Source: Symbiodinium natans
Taxonomy: Eukaryota > Sar > Dinophyceae > Suessiales > Symbiodiniaceae
Length of the DNA: 64,000 nt
NCBI GenBank assembly: GCA_905221605.1
Contig: CAJNDS010001125.1
Location: 1-64,000, forward strand
Direction: 5' to 3'
Shown one piece after another: positions 42,465 to 51,229 of this stretch. The position numbers and the translations under genes were made by a program. Under the pieces are notes generated by a model. It searched no databases. It saw only the letters and a list, made by a program, of their open reading frames with translations, and was not told the origin of the DNA. Each line of letters begins with the position of its first letter. Within the stretch, counting starts at the first letter, position 1.

Positions 42465-42600
42465 CCAGATGTTTCGAACAGAGCAAGCAGAGTTGGGACA
42501 AAAACCCCCCTGGGACCAAATAGCTCGCGCCAGATGTTTCCCCTGCCAAGCAGAGTTGGGACAAAACCTCCCCTGCGACCAAATAGCTCGCGCCAGCGAC
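42465..42600 (+). repeat. Tandem duplication of about 65 bp
   Basis: Two neighbouring units each contain GCCAGATGTTTC, AAGCAGAGTTGGGACAAAA and CCAAATAGCTCGCGCCAG. They belong to the right part of the insertion. Confidence 0.7.
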
Positions 42601-42629
42601 CAAACAAAACAGAGATGATCAAGTTCCAT

Positions 42630-42862
42630 TCTGTCCCGGCATTCCGTTCCGGCGTTCCGTTCCGGTGTTCCGTTCCGGCGTTCCGTTCCGGCGCTCCGTT
42701 CCGGCGCTCCGTTCCGGCGCTCCGTTCCGGCGCTCCGTTCCGGCGCTCCGTTCCGTTCCGGAGTTATTCCGCTCCGTTCCGGCGTTCCGTTCCGTTCCGG
42801 CGCTCCATTGTGCTCCGGCCTTTGCGTTCCATTCCGTTCCGGCGTTCCGTTCCGTTCCGTCG
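42630..42862 (+). repeat. GTTCCGGCGCTCC minisatellite
   Basis: About 15 copies of a 15-bp unit near GTTCCGGCGCTCC/TTCC. It lies inside the right direct repeat of the insertion; the left repeat has only two or three units. It produces a false Arg/Asn/Gly/Thr repeat (GTERNAGTERR) on the minus strand in phase with the capsid frame. Confidence 0.85.
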
Positions 42863-42928
42863 TTTTGGGTGATATTAGGCCCCCCGCCTCTAGAGATAGA
42901 AACCCAACCCTTCGGCTGTTGGGAATAA

Positions 42929-43780
42929 CCCGCTACAGATTGTGATTGTGTGGTTTTTGTTGTGTAGGTAATGGGCAATCCTTTACCTTCTAAAAGATGC
43001 TTGACGTATTCGTTATTTAAATTATTATCAGGGGTGCACATATCACACGATACAAAGGCGTTATTAAGTTCAAACACTTTAGAAGTATTTGATGCGTTGC
43101 CGCCAGGTAATGCTACATCAGTTGTAAAACGGTCTCCTATTGCGTTTGCTTCGGTGTTGTCATCAGGGTTGATGATACAATCAATGTCGTTATTTACTAA
43201 CTCTAATTCAATTGTTAAATTTCCCATATATTTTAATTGTAAATACTTGAACTAAGAGAACAAACCACATAACGGTTTGAATCCTACCGTCATTTGATTT
43301 TGAAAACCAGGGCAGTTAGTGCCATTTACTTCATAAGTTAGAATAGCACCAGCATTATTAACCAATGTTTTAACTTCATCGTCATACCTATAACCGAAAC
43401 CTTCATTTGCTTCATCCTTTCTTGCTCCTTCTGACATCAATTTTGAAAACATCTGATGAACACGATTGTAATTGTCAAAGCCTTCAACAACCTGATTACC
43501 AGCAATGATTCGCATTCTTCTGAAGAAGGAATAAGGAGGCGCGTCTTAATTTGCGGTTAAGGGTTTGGTCTAAATTTTGAACACTTTGTGGGTCAAGCCA
43601 GCCGCTGTCTTCTGCATTCAACGAAAATTTCACTGCACGATTTCCTGATGTTGGTTTATATACATTTGAGCCACTTGGGTAAAATCTGACACTTCTTCGG
43701 TCAGCTATGTAACTTGCTCCTGTGCCTAATTTAAATGGCAGGTTGTCAACTAGGATATCTTCCGGCGAAAAGGTTTCCAT
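42929..43780 (-). pseudogene. Major capsid protein, N-terminal part (double jelly-roll)
   Basis: From the ATG at 43,780 (leader TTTATATATACAG) the protein begins ETFSPEDILVDNLPFKLG and shows the PLV capsid signature ADRRSVRFYPSGSNVY and SGWLDPQSVQN. A frameshift near 43,545 moves it to YSFFRRMRIIAGNQVVEG and FDNYNRVHQMFSKLMSEG, a TAG at 43,252-43,254 interrupts it, and it continues MGNLTIELELVNND to SQSVAGYSQQ, where the repeat-rich insertion begins. This protein forms the icosahedral shell in related viruses. With the second half at 38.4-39.0 kb it has at least three small lesions and one large insertion. Confidence 0.8.
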
Positions 43781-43807
43781 CTGTATATATAAACTAAAAT
43801 AGAAAAT

Positions 43808-44026
43808 TTAATTAAATATAATTGTTAATTTATATTTAATCAAATAGTTCAAAATATATGAAATTTCTTTAATGTTTTTCTTTTTGTTTTTAACCTCTTT
43901 AACTGTATTATTTCCTTCATTCTCTTCTACAAGTTTACGTATCTCTTCGTAGTTGTTCTGTTTAAACTTCTTCTCCTTCGGTTGTTTCTCCAGTTTCTCG
44001 TATGATGATGGTTTGTATGCAAACAT
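43808..44026 (-). CDS. Small charged viral protein
   Basis: This intact 72-codon frame has its ATG at 44,026 after TTAATA. It is Lys/Glu/Asn-rich (EKLEKQPKEKKFKQNNYE, KEVKNKKKNIKE) with a hydrophobic end. It lies between the capsid and lipase-like genes, on their strand, where PLVs often carry small virion proteins. No family recognised. Confidence 0.45.
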   Translation of the reverse strand: MFAYKPSSYEKLEKQPKEKKFKQNNYEEIRKLVEENEGNNTVKEVKNKKKNIKEISYILNYLIKYKLTIIFN

Positions 44027-44047
44027 TATTAATTTTACTTAGATTAT

Positions 44048-44676
44048 TTACTCAAACTGCTCTAAAAACTCTTCTTGTGTTATTGGTAAACTGCCTTTTT
44101 GTTATGAACGTTGCCTATGTCTTGATACGAATGATTTTGTAAAGGGTCTAAAGTTCCCCTATTTAATGTTATACTTCCTCTATACAGGGTCGCCTGATTT
44201 TCGTATTCTTAGATTAGTGCCTGTGTCTTCTGGTCTTTGACTTGAAACAAAAGGAGAGCCGTAACTCCGACTTCTAAAAATATTACCATAATCATTATTT
44301 ATCTGTTGTCCCACAGCTGAACCTAAACTATGACTAATAATATCAGGATACCTGTAAGTTTTTTACCATCAACTTCTATAGCTCCGTCTTTGATAAATTT
44401 ATCAACATCTTTATATCGTTTCGTTTGTTGTGTTTGATGTAAAGGTAATTCTAAATCGTCGTATGCATCTCTACCGCATTTAGTACCAGCAATGTATAAA
44501 ATAGAACCATTTTGGTGTATTCCTTCAGGGCTCTCATAGGCGAGACGGAGACCTTGGGTATCAGTTAAAAAGGTTTCAGTTCCTGCCAACTCTTCGCTAA
44601 CTTCGTCATTAATTCTATTTCTTGTGTTAGGTGCTTCGTATGGTATCCCTTCGTTTCTTGTTTTATGTTTGTGCAT
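44048..44676 (-). pseudogene. Lipase-like alpha/beta hydrolase, frameshifted
   Basis: From the ATG at 44,676 the frame reads HKHKTRNEGIPYEAPNTR and LYIAGTKCGRDAYDDLEL, like class-3-lipase relatives in PLVs and adinto-like viruses. It runs out near 44,323. The next frame has the nucleophile elbow ISHSLGSAVGQQ (Ser flanked by His and Gly) and RSRSYGSPFVSS and ends at SGDPV (Asp). A third frame gives SITLNRGTLDPLQNHSYQ (His), and a fourth the C-terminus (PITQEEFLEQFE, stop 44,048). Ser, Asp and His of a hydrolase triad are thus all visible but in different frames. A role in membrane breach or virion entry is inferred. Confidence 0.6.
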
Positions 44677-44706
44677 TATAAAATAGTTTATAAATAAAAT
44701 TATCTC
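44677..44706. promoter_or_regulatory. Divergent AT-rich promoter
   Basis: Only 30 bp (TATAAAATAGTTTATAAATA and 10 more) separate the start of the lipase-like gene (minus) from the penton gene (plus). It is nearly all A/T, like the other viral leaders, which commonly read TATA or ATAAT just before ATG. Confidence 0.45.
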
Positions 44707-45348
44707 ATGATTAATGTAATGCTTAAGTTCGGAAAGGTTTATATTGATAGCAGTTACAAAGTGAGTGGTACATCATCCGATTTCACCATTGACTAAACTG
44801 TCCAGTTAGAGGACAACATGTTACCGCAAATACACGAGGTAAGCATTGCCCATTCGTGGTATTCAATACACAGCACGAACAACAATTTATATTTTAGACA
44901 TCAGGTCATACCCCCAGGTATCGTGGCAGGGATAACTTACCGCAAAATAACAATCCCAGAAGGTAACTACACAGCGAATGATTTAGCGCAAACATTAGAG
45001 ATTGCTTTAAATTTAGTTTGTGATACAGGTGATAGGCCCAACACATATTCAATAACGTATAACACGGCAACCAACAAATACACTTTCTCATCAAAATACT
45101 CAACCGTTATTTTTGTCGTCTTGAACCCATTGACGGTGGCGGGAAACTCCAGCATCATTAAAAAGATACCTGTTAATGTCCCTTATCTTGGTGTCATTAA
45201 TGATAGCGAGATATGCGTTGTTGATTACATAGATGTATCGGGAAAAATGCTCCGCCGATTGAGTTTTAGATTATCCGACCACCTTAACCAAAACATAACT
45301 TTGAATGGGGTGGACATCTCATTTACCTTAACATTTTTCAGGGGATAA
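44707..45348 (+). pseudogene. Penton (minor capsid) protein with nonsense mutation
   Basis: From the ATG at 44,707 the frame reads KFGKVYIDSSYKVSGTSS and DFTID, then a TAA at 44,794-44,796, then continues in phase with TVQLEDNMLPQIHEVSIA, HSWYSIHSTNNNLYF and ITIPEGNYTANDLAQ to FTLTFFRG and a stop at 45,348. IDS...SGTSSDFTI, SIAxSWYxIxSxNNxLYF and IPEGNYT are the pattern of the single-jelly-roll penton protein of PLVs and polintons, which closes the capsid vertices. About 213 residues, normal for the family. The single premature stop probably replaced a Gln or Lys codon. Confidence 0.75.
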
Positions 45349-45369
45349 TAAGTATCTAAATAGAAAAAT

Positions 45370-46619
45370 CTAGACTATAATAATAATCAGCAGTGAGCCA
45401 AAAACAGCCTTGCAGAACTTCTCCACTTGCTCTCCGAGGTCCTCATGGACCAAGCGGGGAACACTGTCGCCACACATATCGATGCGCGTCCTCCGCTCAG
45501 AATCAGACAACCCCATTAAATTGCTCAATCCAATGCTGGTTTTTGGCGACCAAGTTGGAAAGTATTTGACACTCTTTGCAGCTTTCCAGAACTCCCCAAG
45601 CACTCCTCCAAGGCCGACGGTCGCGACAATCACCACTTTGCACACCCTGAAGTGCCTGTTGGCATTCTGTGTGCTGAGGCTCTCCTGACATTTTGCCACC
45701 GTCGCGTCGGGCTTGATGTCGAACAAGCCCAAGGACTTCTCCAGCACTGGATGATTCATGCCGGTCTGGTGGTTGTGGCACTCGCCCTGCTTGTTGATGG
45801 TGAACAACAATTCGGCAGTGCCCAACACAATCCACTCATAGTCCAACCTGCCATCCAGAAAGAGCCAGATGAGGTAGTAGATGAGCGTGGTCTTTCCTAT
45901 GCAGGGTGTGCCACTGACTACACACCGTGCTCCTTTATCCATCTTCTATTCCCCCAGAAACTGCAGGAACTTCAAGTAACATTCTCGCTGAACGATGACA
46001 GGACTCTTCCAAGGCAGGAATTCTGCACTGATGCTCTTGTTGCGGTTTGCCAAATAGGTGAGCCCTGCTTCTTGGCTCTCCTGCTCACTGCTCATCGAAG
46101 CACCTTGTAGCCAGTCAATGAACTCCGGCTTGACGAAGCCCTTACGTGAAGCAAACAAGCCCCAAACCAACTAAGGAAACTAGCAACCCTCAATTACTAT
46201 ACAACCCAACAACCAAAAGGTTAAAGCGACAGAAGAGGAAGAGGAGTTCTTAAATGCAGGTGGGGCGCATCTGATGGTGCAGGATTGGCATGGACCGTGT
46301 ATATCTAGTCGTGTGCTACGTTGCCATAGGATGGAACGACTGCATAACCATCTGCATCTCTCAAAGTCAAGGTGTCAGATGAGAGGTCAAAATTGCGAGC
46401 AATCTCCTTGCGAGAATCCTCCACAGAAACGTCATGGCTGATCTGGATGCCTTGCTCCACATCTCCGTACTTCACCTTGATGCGCTTGGGTTTTGGCTCG
46501 GTCACGGCATCAACATTTCCCCTTTGAACCTGCAGAAGCACCGGCAGTTCCAAAACAGACGCCCCACAAAAACAAGCAGACCTAAACATCCCTGAGCCTG
46601 CAAGATCACAAAAATCCAC
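45370..46619 (-). pseudogene. Crinkler/RHS-type effector-like NTPase gene, broken
   Basis: Transcribed leftwards. At 46,540-46,320 the frame reads KPKRIKVKYGDVEQGIQI, VSVEDSRKEIARNFDLSS and TLRDADGYAVVPSYGN, like the ubiquitin-fold header of Crinkler-RHS proteins. A GT follows (GGCAAC|GTAGCA), then an intron. At 46,170-45,949 it reads GFVKPEFIDWLQGASMSS and WKSPVIVQRECYLKFLQF, then a TAG at 45,946-45,948. In the same frame the P-loop GTPCIGKTTLIYYLIWL follows, and VVIVATVG and later parts to 45,385. The 3' end runs into viral-type AT sequence (IIIIV), so the C-terminal domain is missing. Family members are intracellular effectors or selfish-element toxins of eukaryotes; this copy looks dead. 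Confidence 0.6.
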
Positions 46620-46649
46620 CTAAGCCATGCATTTTGAACGAACCCCACC

Positions 46650-46850
46650 TTGCCCCTGGAGAAGACGAGTTCTTTTTGGGTTAAGTTGGCGGACACCTTC
46701 CCATTTTTAGGGGAAATGGGGAGCGCGTTCACATTTTTCGGGGAAATGGGGAGCGCGGTCGCATTTTTCGGGGAAATGAGGCGCGTGTTCCCATTTTTCG
46801 GGGAGCGTGTTCCGATGTTTCGGGGAGCGTGTTCCCACATTTAGCGGAAA
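46650..46850 (+). repeat. Minisatellite with TTTTCGGGGAAATGGGGAGC units
   Basis: Five or so units of about 25-30 bp around CATTTTTCGGGGAAATGGGG lie between the effector-like gene and the right viral TIR. The repeats give false peptides (EKCERAPHFP) on the minus strand. Confidence 0.8.
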
Positions 46851-46932
46851 CGCGGCAAGGCTTATAGCGCATGAAGACTGCGATTGACACGGCAAAAATG
46901 CTGAGAATTCAAGCCCTGAACCCCTAAATTTA

Positions 46933-47089
46933 CCATAAATTCTATCAACCTAGCCACGCCTGTTGGGAAGATGGTCTTTGGATATACCCTATTTGATTAG
47001 GCTTATTTAAAATAGGTGCAAAAGCGTAGGGGGGGGGGTATGGGTTACAAGACCATCTTAATTACCGACAGGCGAGCCCCCCGCTAACT
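46933..47089 (-). repeat. Right terminal inverted repeat of the provirus
   Basis: Reverse complement of 24,995-25,152 with small indels and a shorter G/C run (about 10). It ends CCCCGCTAACT at 47,089 and is followed by the AACAC duplication. Confidence 0.85.
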
Positions 47090-47094
47090 AACAC
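47090..47094. repeat. Right copy of target site duplication (AACAC)
   Basis: The five bases match 24,990-24,994, which fixes the outer borders of the provirus. Confidence 0.7.
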
Positions 47095-47661
47095 TTCCCT
47101 CCTCTCTCGTCGCTTGGGCTCCAGGCCCGTCTCGTTTTCATCGCCTGGAGACCTGAACTATCAGAGAGCTGCTCCACTCAACGCTCTAGATTCAGCACAT
47201 CTTAGCAGAATCGGGAAACCATCCTCTTACAGGTGAGCGTTTTGGGCCCTAAGACTTTTCAGGAACATTCACCGAGATTCTGGCTGTAGCTCCGGTGGCG
47301 TTGCCGGCGTCTCCACCCCAGGAGGCACTGGCAAAGGGGAGTGCTCCTGCGCACTCGTGGAGATGCGAAGAACGCATTCGAAGGACCCACTCGCCAAGAG
47401 CTCCGAATCAAGTTGCAGCAGCGCGGGTGCACGTGCCACATAGGGTCACTTCTCGAAAATCTGGTCCCTGTCGCTGCCCTTACTAGAAGGAGGCCCCTCT
47501 TGCTTACCCAAAAGCTGAACCTGAAAAATGAACCCGACTGTAGAGAGAACTGACCATGTATCTTGCTCTCCGGTTTCCTCTTTGCCATCTCCGGGCTCGG
47601 GAGAGATAAGGCCAACTCCAGGCTCGGCATCTGATCGCACAAGGGCCCACAAAAGGCATGT

Positions 47662-47754
47662 GGGGGTTTCCGAAAGTACACTCTTGGGGTCCTCATTATA
47701 AGGGGATCCTACTATTTGAACCTATTTTAGGGGTCCCCATTGTCGTAAGCCCCC
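47662..47754 (+). mobile_element. Small TIR element (MITE-like), copy 1
   Basis: Starts GGGGGTTTCCGAAAGTACAC, contains CTTGGGGTCC and GGGATCCTACTAT, and ends TGTCGTAAGCCCCC. The ends are inverted repeats (GGGGGTTTCCGA / TCGTAAGCCCCC). Related copies lie at 50.7 and 55.3 kb. It has no coding capacity. Confidence 0.7.
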
Positions 47755-50089
47755 ATATGGGACCAACAAAAAACCATTTGCGAAGGACCAACACGCTTGA
47801 AGCAAGCTTCCTTTCCACTTAGGAGAACGGAAGAGCCAAAGCCATCAAGAGTTCGACATCAGATCTAGATTGGGGCAAAGGGGCATGAGGGCAGAGCTCC
47901 AAAAATTGCCGATGGGACGAAGCACGTTCCTTCTACATGAGGGAGGTTTGTTAATTTGGGCCGTCCGATCTCGCCTGATCACCTTCCTTGATGAAAACAA
48001 CCATTTCAGTGAGTACCTTCAGGTGACTCTGAACTTCAAGCTCTAGATGTGTCTCATACTACATTGCATGAAAGCTCCTTCTATTAACCTGATTTGTTTT
48101 GCTTGTTTTGCTCTGTCTCTCCACACGCTTAGCCCCCCGAAGGAGGCTGCCCCGCGCTCTCTCTCTCTCTCTCCTGTTGAAAAGGTGGCTTGAACCGATT
48201 CTCGATGGAATGCAAAGAGGCTGTCTTGTCATACCGTGTTGCTCGGATTCCTCTCCGGTCTCCATTTGAAACTGTGCTTTGAACTCTGCAAGTCGATAGT
48301 CAGGCCATCGTCAGCACCGACACTATGCAACAATTAATTTCAACAGGAAGAAAACAACGATGGGGGCTACGAATTCAGACAGACAAAGGTTCACGCTCTT
48401 GGCGTTCTTGTGCGGCACAAAGAGAATACTTATCGTAGTCAGGCCAATGCTTTCTCACACTTCACGTGACAGTAGGAAATTACGATGAGAACGGTTATTG
48501 CCGCTCCATTCCTTGACCGGATGCACACCAACTTTCAATGTGTTTGTCTTTAGAAAAGCCCTCAGTGGATTTCTATCCATTCAGTTAGTTCGCAGTATTG
48601 TTTGGAAAACCCGCAGCATCGCACTTTGTGATGTCAACGAACAGAATGCTGTATCAGGAGTTCCTCGTGGTGCCTTTTGAATGTGAATAGGTGTCCTCTC
48701 GCTTTCCTTTCTTTTGCTGCCTCACTGCGCCAACGGACGATTTGTGGCGACTGATTACAGTCAAGCGGGTTGTCGCTTATGCGTCTGCAAAACCCATGGG
48801 TTTCGCTTTCCCAATGACTGCGGACCCCTCTCGCCAACCCAGGCCCGCTACACAGAGAACACTCCACACATCCCCACGCGACGCAGCATGCAACGTCCTT
48901 CTGAGCCAAAGCGTCCGAAGTGCGAAGTAGACAGAGACTTAAGTTAATCAAAGCTCATCCAGATCGCTCCCCAAAACCTGCAAAGCAGAATTTTAGGAGG
49001 AGTGGACACCACAAGAGCCACCTCCGCTGGCATCAGGAGCCTCGGACACACTGAGCCACACGGGACCATAACTTCCCAAGACTGTCATCAGTGCCCCACC
49101 GGATCCGCAGGAGCTGGTCGTGGCTGCCCTGAATCACGCAGGCATGAACTGGGAGCATTGGAGAGGCAGTGGGCTGCAATGGCCTCGATGCACAACTAGC
49201 GGTCGCATTGTCGCACATCGCACGCCCCTTTTAACCGAAAGATACCATCCACCTGACCTGGACTTTGAGGATCCGTCGGGTGAGGCTCATGTCGCCGGCA
49301 GACGCGCGGCATATCACAGCATCTCGGTGACTTGTCAACAGTGCAGCTCGTCTCGGCTTGCTGCACTCGGACTCACGGTGGATACAACTCGAAGATCTTG
49401 TCCTTGGCCACGGGCAGGTTGGTACAGTGACGCTTGTCAAAACACATGTCTACATCCGTGGCTGTCGATAAAGAGCTGGCCTACTTATAGACGCTTCGGC
49501 CCCACATACAGGGGTTAGCCTGAGCCCTCCAGGCCTCTGGAGGGGGGAGGCGGCATACACAACCAATCTAACACGCGTTGAAACATCCGGAACCTACATA
49601 TGCTGAATACAGGCCGAGTAAGACCACATTCCTCCTACTGCCTTTGAGGCAATTTCAAGATGCGACGGATGCTTAGAATGCACGGCGATGCACCCAGGGC
49701 ACCTGGTACAGTTCTTCAGAGTTTCCCTTGACGCCGTCTAACGACTTCAAGAGGGCTTTGACGTGGCCAAAGATCAGGCGAGTGTTTCCAAAGCTGAAGC
49801 CACCTTAGGTAAACTTGCGATTTCGAACGAACTCGCGATTGTAGTAAGCAAACGCATAGAACTGCGATCAAGCCTGGCCGCCCACCATCCATCGGCCCAA
49901 ATCGCACAGCGCAAGATGGTAGGAGTTCCAAAGGTATTCGAACTCTGGGGCGGCATCCTCCTGAGCTTCCTGAGCATAGGGCCTAGGGCCTAGGGCCGAG
50001 GATCCATCCCAGCCCAAAGCAGACTTTTTGACAATCTGCAAACTGCAAGAGTGCCATAAGGTGATAAACGGGCTAAGAAAACGCTCACC

Positions 50090-50127
50090 CTAAACCCTAA
50101 ACCGTAAACCCTAAACCCTAAACCCTC
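50090..50127 (+). repeat. Short interstitial telomere repeat
   Basis: Five tandem CCCTAAA units with one variant (CCGTAAA). They lie just downstream of the kinase-like exon. Same repeat type as the array in the viral insertion at 40.3-40.8 kb. Confidence 0.85.
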
Positions 50128-50137
50128 ATATTTGCAT

Positions 50138-51225
50138 TCAGGTGGCCAAGAGCTTCGAAAGCTCTTCGTGGTAGAAGCGCAGCAGCTCCCTTTCGGAGTC
50201 TTCGGATGACAGGCCACCAGCAGCCACGCCAAGGAAGTAGGCGAGGTCCTTTATATTACTAGGAATATATTTGTTTGAGAATATACTAATAAAGTAATAT
50301 AGAACAATTAATACAATAATCTAAAAACACAACCATATAACCATATAAGAACATCAAAAACTTATTAATACAAAAAACATACCATTATACTGATACAAAT
50401 TATACCGAATCTACTAATATACCAATACATCAATATAACAACATAACAAAACAAACATAGAATGCAACCACATACTACTGTAATAATATAACAATATAAG
50501 AGACTGAAAATATAGTTATATGATCATGTATGAATTTCTCAATGTACTAATATAACAATAGAACAATACAACAATCGACTATGCGAATGTTGTAACCATA
50601 TAAAGATATAACAATATTAATCTAAGAATACAATGAACATTGTATCATACAAGTAAAATAAAGCAGCACTAGAATAATATACTAATATGGTATAGTATAG
50701 TAATTAACTTGTTAATTAGTTAATAATTGGGGGGGTTTCCGAAAAGGGGTACCTTTTTGGGGTCCTTGTTGCAGGAGAATCCTACTTTGGGGGGGGGGGG
50801 GGTATATATTCAGGGTCCCCTGTTTTCGTAAACCCCCAATTAAGTAACTAACAACTTAAGTAATTTCTAGATTAACTACCGAAGTAATAAATGTAATCGT
50901 ATAGTCATTTAATACAATACGAAAACAAACATATTCTTATTGAATAAAATGTTAATGTAAGAGTATTGCTTATAACATAAGGGTATAGCCATTGCCTGAC
51001 TACACTGCAGATCAAAACGAAGATCGCCGCACGTGCAGCTTTACCGGTGTTGCTCCTTCGTGGGTGGAGCTTTGCCAAACCACTGGAAGTCGTAGAAAGA
51101 AACTCCTGCCTGCAAAGGGGGCGGCCCCTTTAGCTAAGGCTATGGATTGCAGACTCAATGGCCACGCCTCATCATCCCACATGATGTTTGCACCTTTCGG
51201 GTCACCGTGGCACAGCGTTTGCATC
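50138..51225 (-). CDS. APH/ecdysteroid-kinase-like phosphotransferase, partial
   Basis: Three exons are visible. Exon 51,225-51,168 carries the catalytic loop TLCHGDPKGANIMWDDE (the HGDxxxxN motif). A 58-bp GC-AG intron follows (51,167-51,110). Exon 51,109-51,056 reads AGVSFYDFQWFGKAPPTK, which holds the metal-binding DFQW motif of EcKinase/CHK-like enzymes. An 807-bp AT-rich intron follows (51,055-50,249). Exon 50,248-50,138 reads DLAYFLGVAAGGLSSEDS, then ELLRFYHEELSKLLAT and TGA. The order HGD-N, DFQW, DLAYFL, YHEEL is that of kinases that phosphorylate small molecules in insects and many protists. Upstream exons were not found, and the TGA may be a splice border. Confidence 0.65.
50249..51055 (-). 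other. AT-rich intron with GA-AG ends and AAGGA boundary repeats
   Basis: The intron interrupts the kinase-like gene between ACCAAG-type APPTK and DLAYFL codons in phase. It starts GAGCAA and ends AAAG, and the sequence AAGGA occurs at both borders. Non-GT donors and such boundary repeats are reported for dinoflagellate introns and for introners. About 740 bp of it is very AT-rich, with many ATAACAATATA-like words, and it encloses a TIR element at 50,706-50,857. Confidence 0.65.
50706..50857 (+). mobile_element. Small TIR element (MITE-like), copy 2
   Basis: Core from GGGGGGGTTTCCGAAAAGG (50,729) to TTTTCGTAAACCCCC (50,837), with longer inverted ends AACTTGTTAATTAGTTA / TAAGTAACTAACAACTT. 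Contains a G14 run. Lies in the AT-rich intron. Confidence 0.7.
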
Positions 51226-51229
51226 TTGT

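Larger units (their letters stand above)
39002..42930. mobile_element. Repeat-rich insertion in the capsid gene (fold-back with telomere-like array)
   Basis: This block separates the two halves of the capsid gene. Its two ends carry a related direct repeat (39,002-39,113 and 42,609-42,930) that includes GCCTCTAGAGATAGAAACCC. Inside is a large inverted repeat (39,107-40,101 against 40,797-41,460) whose loop is a degenerate TTTAGGG array. No coding gene is visible; open frames follow the tandem repeats. It could be a fold-back transposon or captured subtelomeric DNA. The exact borders and any target duplication are unresolved. Confidence 0.65.
24995..47089. mobile_element. Integrated polinton-like virus (degraded provirus)
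   Basis: About 22.1 kb lies between two near-identical inverted repeats with an AACAC duplication outside. Removing the two later insertions leaves about 11 kb, a usual size for polinton-like viruses (PLVs). The core is much more AT-rich than the flanks and encodes PLV hallmark genes: packaging ATPase (plus), penton/minor capsid (plus), major capsid protein, lipase-like protein, fibre with S74 tail, and GIY-YIG nuclease (all minus). Most are broken by stops or frameshifts, so it cannot be functional as it stands. No DNA polymerase, helicase, protease or integrase is seen. PLV endogenous copies are known to be common in protist genomes; the assignment here is from motifs. Confidence 0.85.
47095..50137. 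other. Host stretch without a firm gene
   Basis: Weak exon candidates are 47,341-47,520 on the plus strand (GDAKNAFEGPTRQELRIK) and 47,446-47,652 on the minus strand (GLISPEPGDGKEETGEQD). They overlap, so at most one is real. A CT microsatellite lies at 48,159-48,175, and a plus-strand exon-like frame at 49,763-49,920 (QASVSKAEATLGKLAISN). I cannot assign any of them. Confidence 0.3.

Noticed and set aside
42619-42880. Arg/Asn/Gly-rich tail (GTERNAGTERR) in phase with the capsid frame
   Set aside because: It is translation of the GTTCCG minisatellite in the insertion, not part of the capsid protein.
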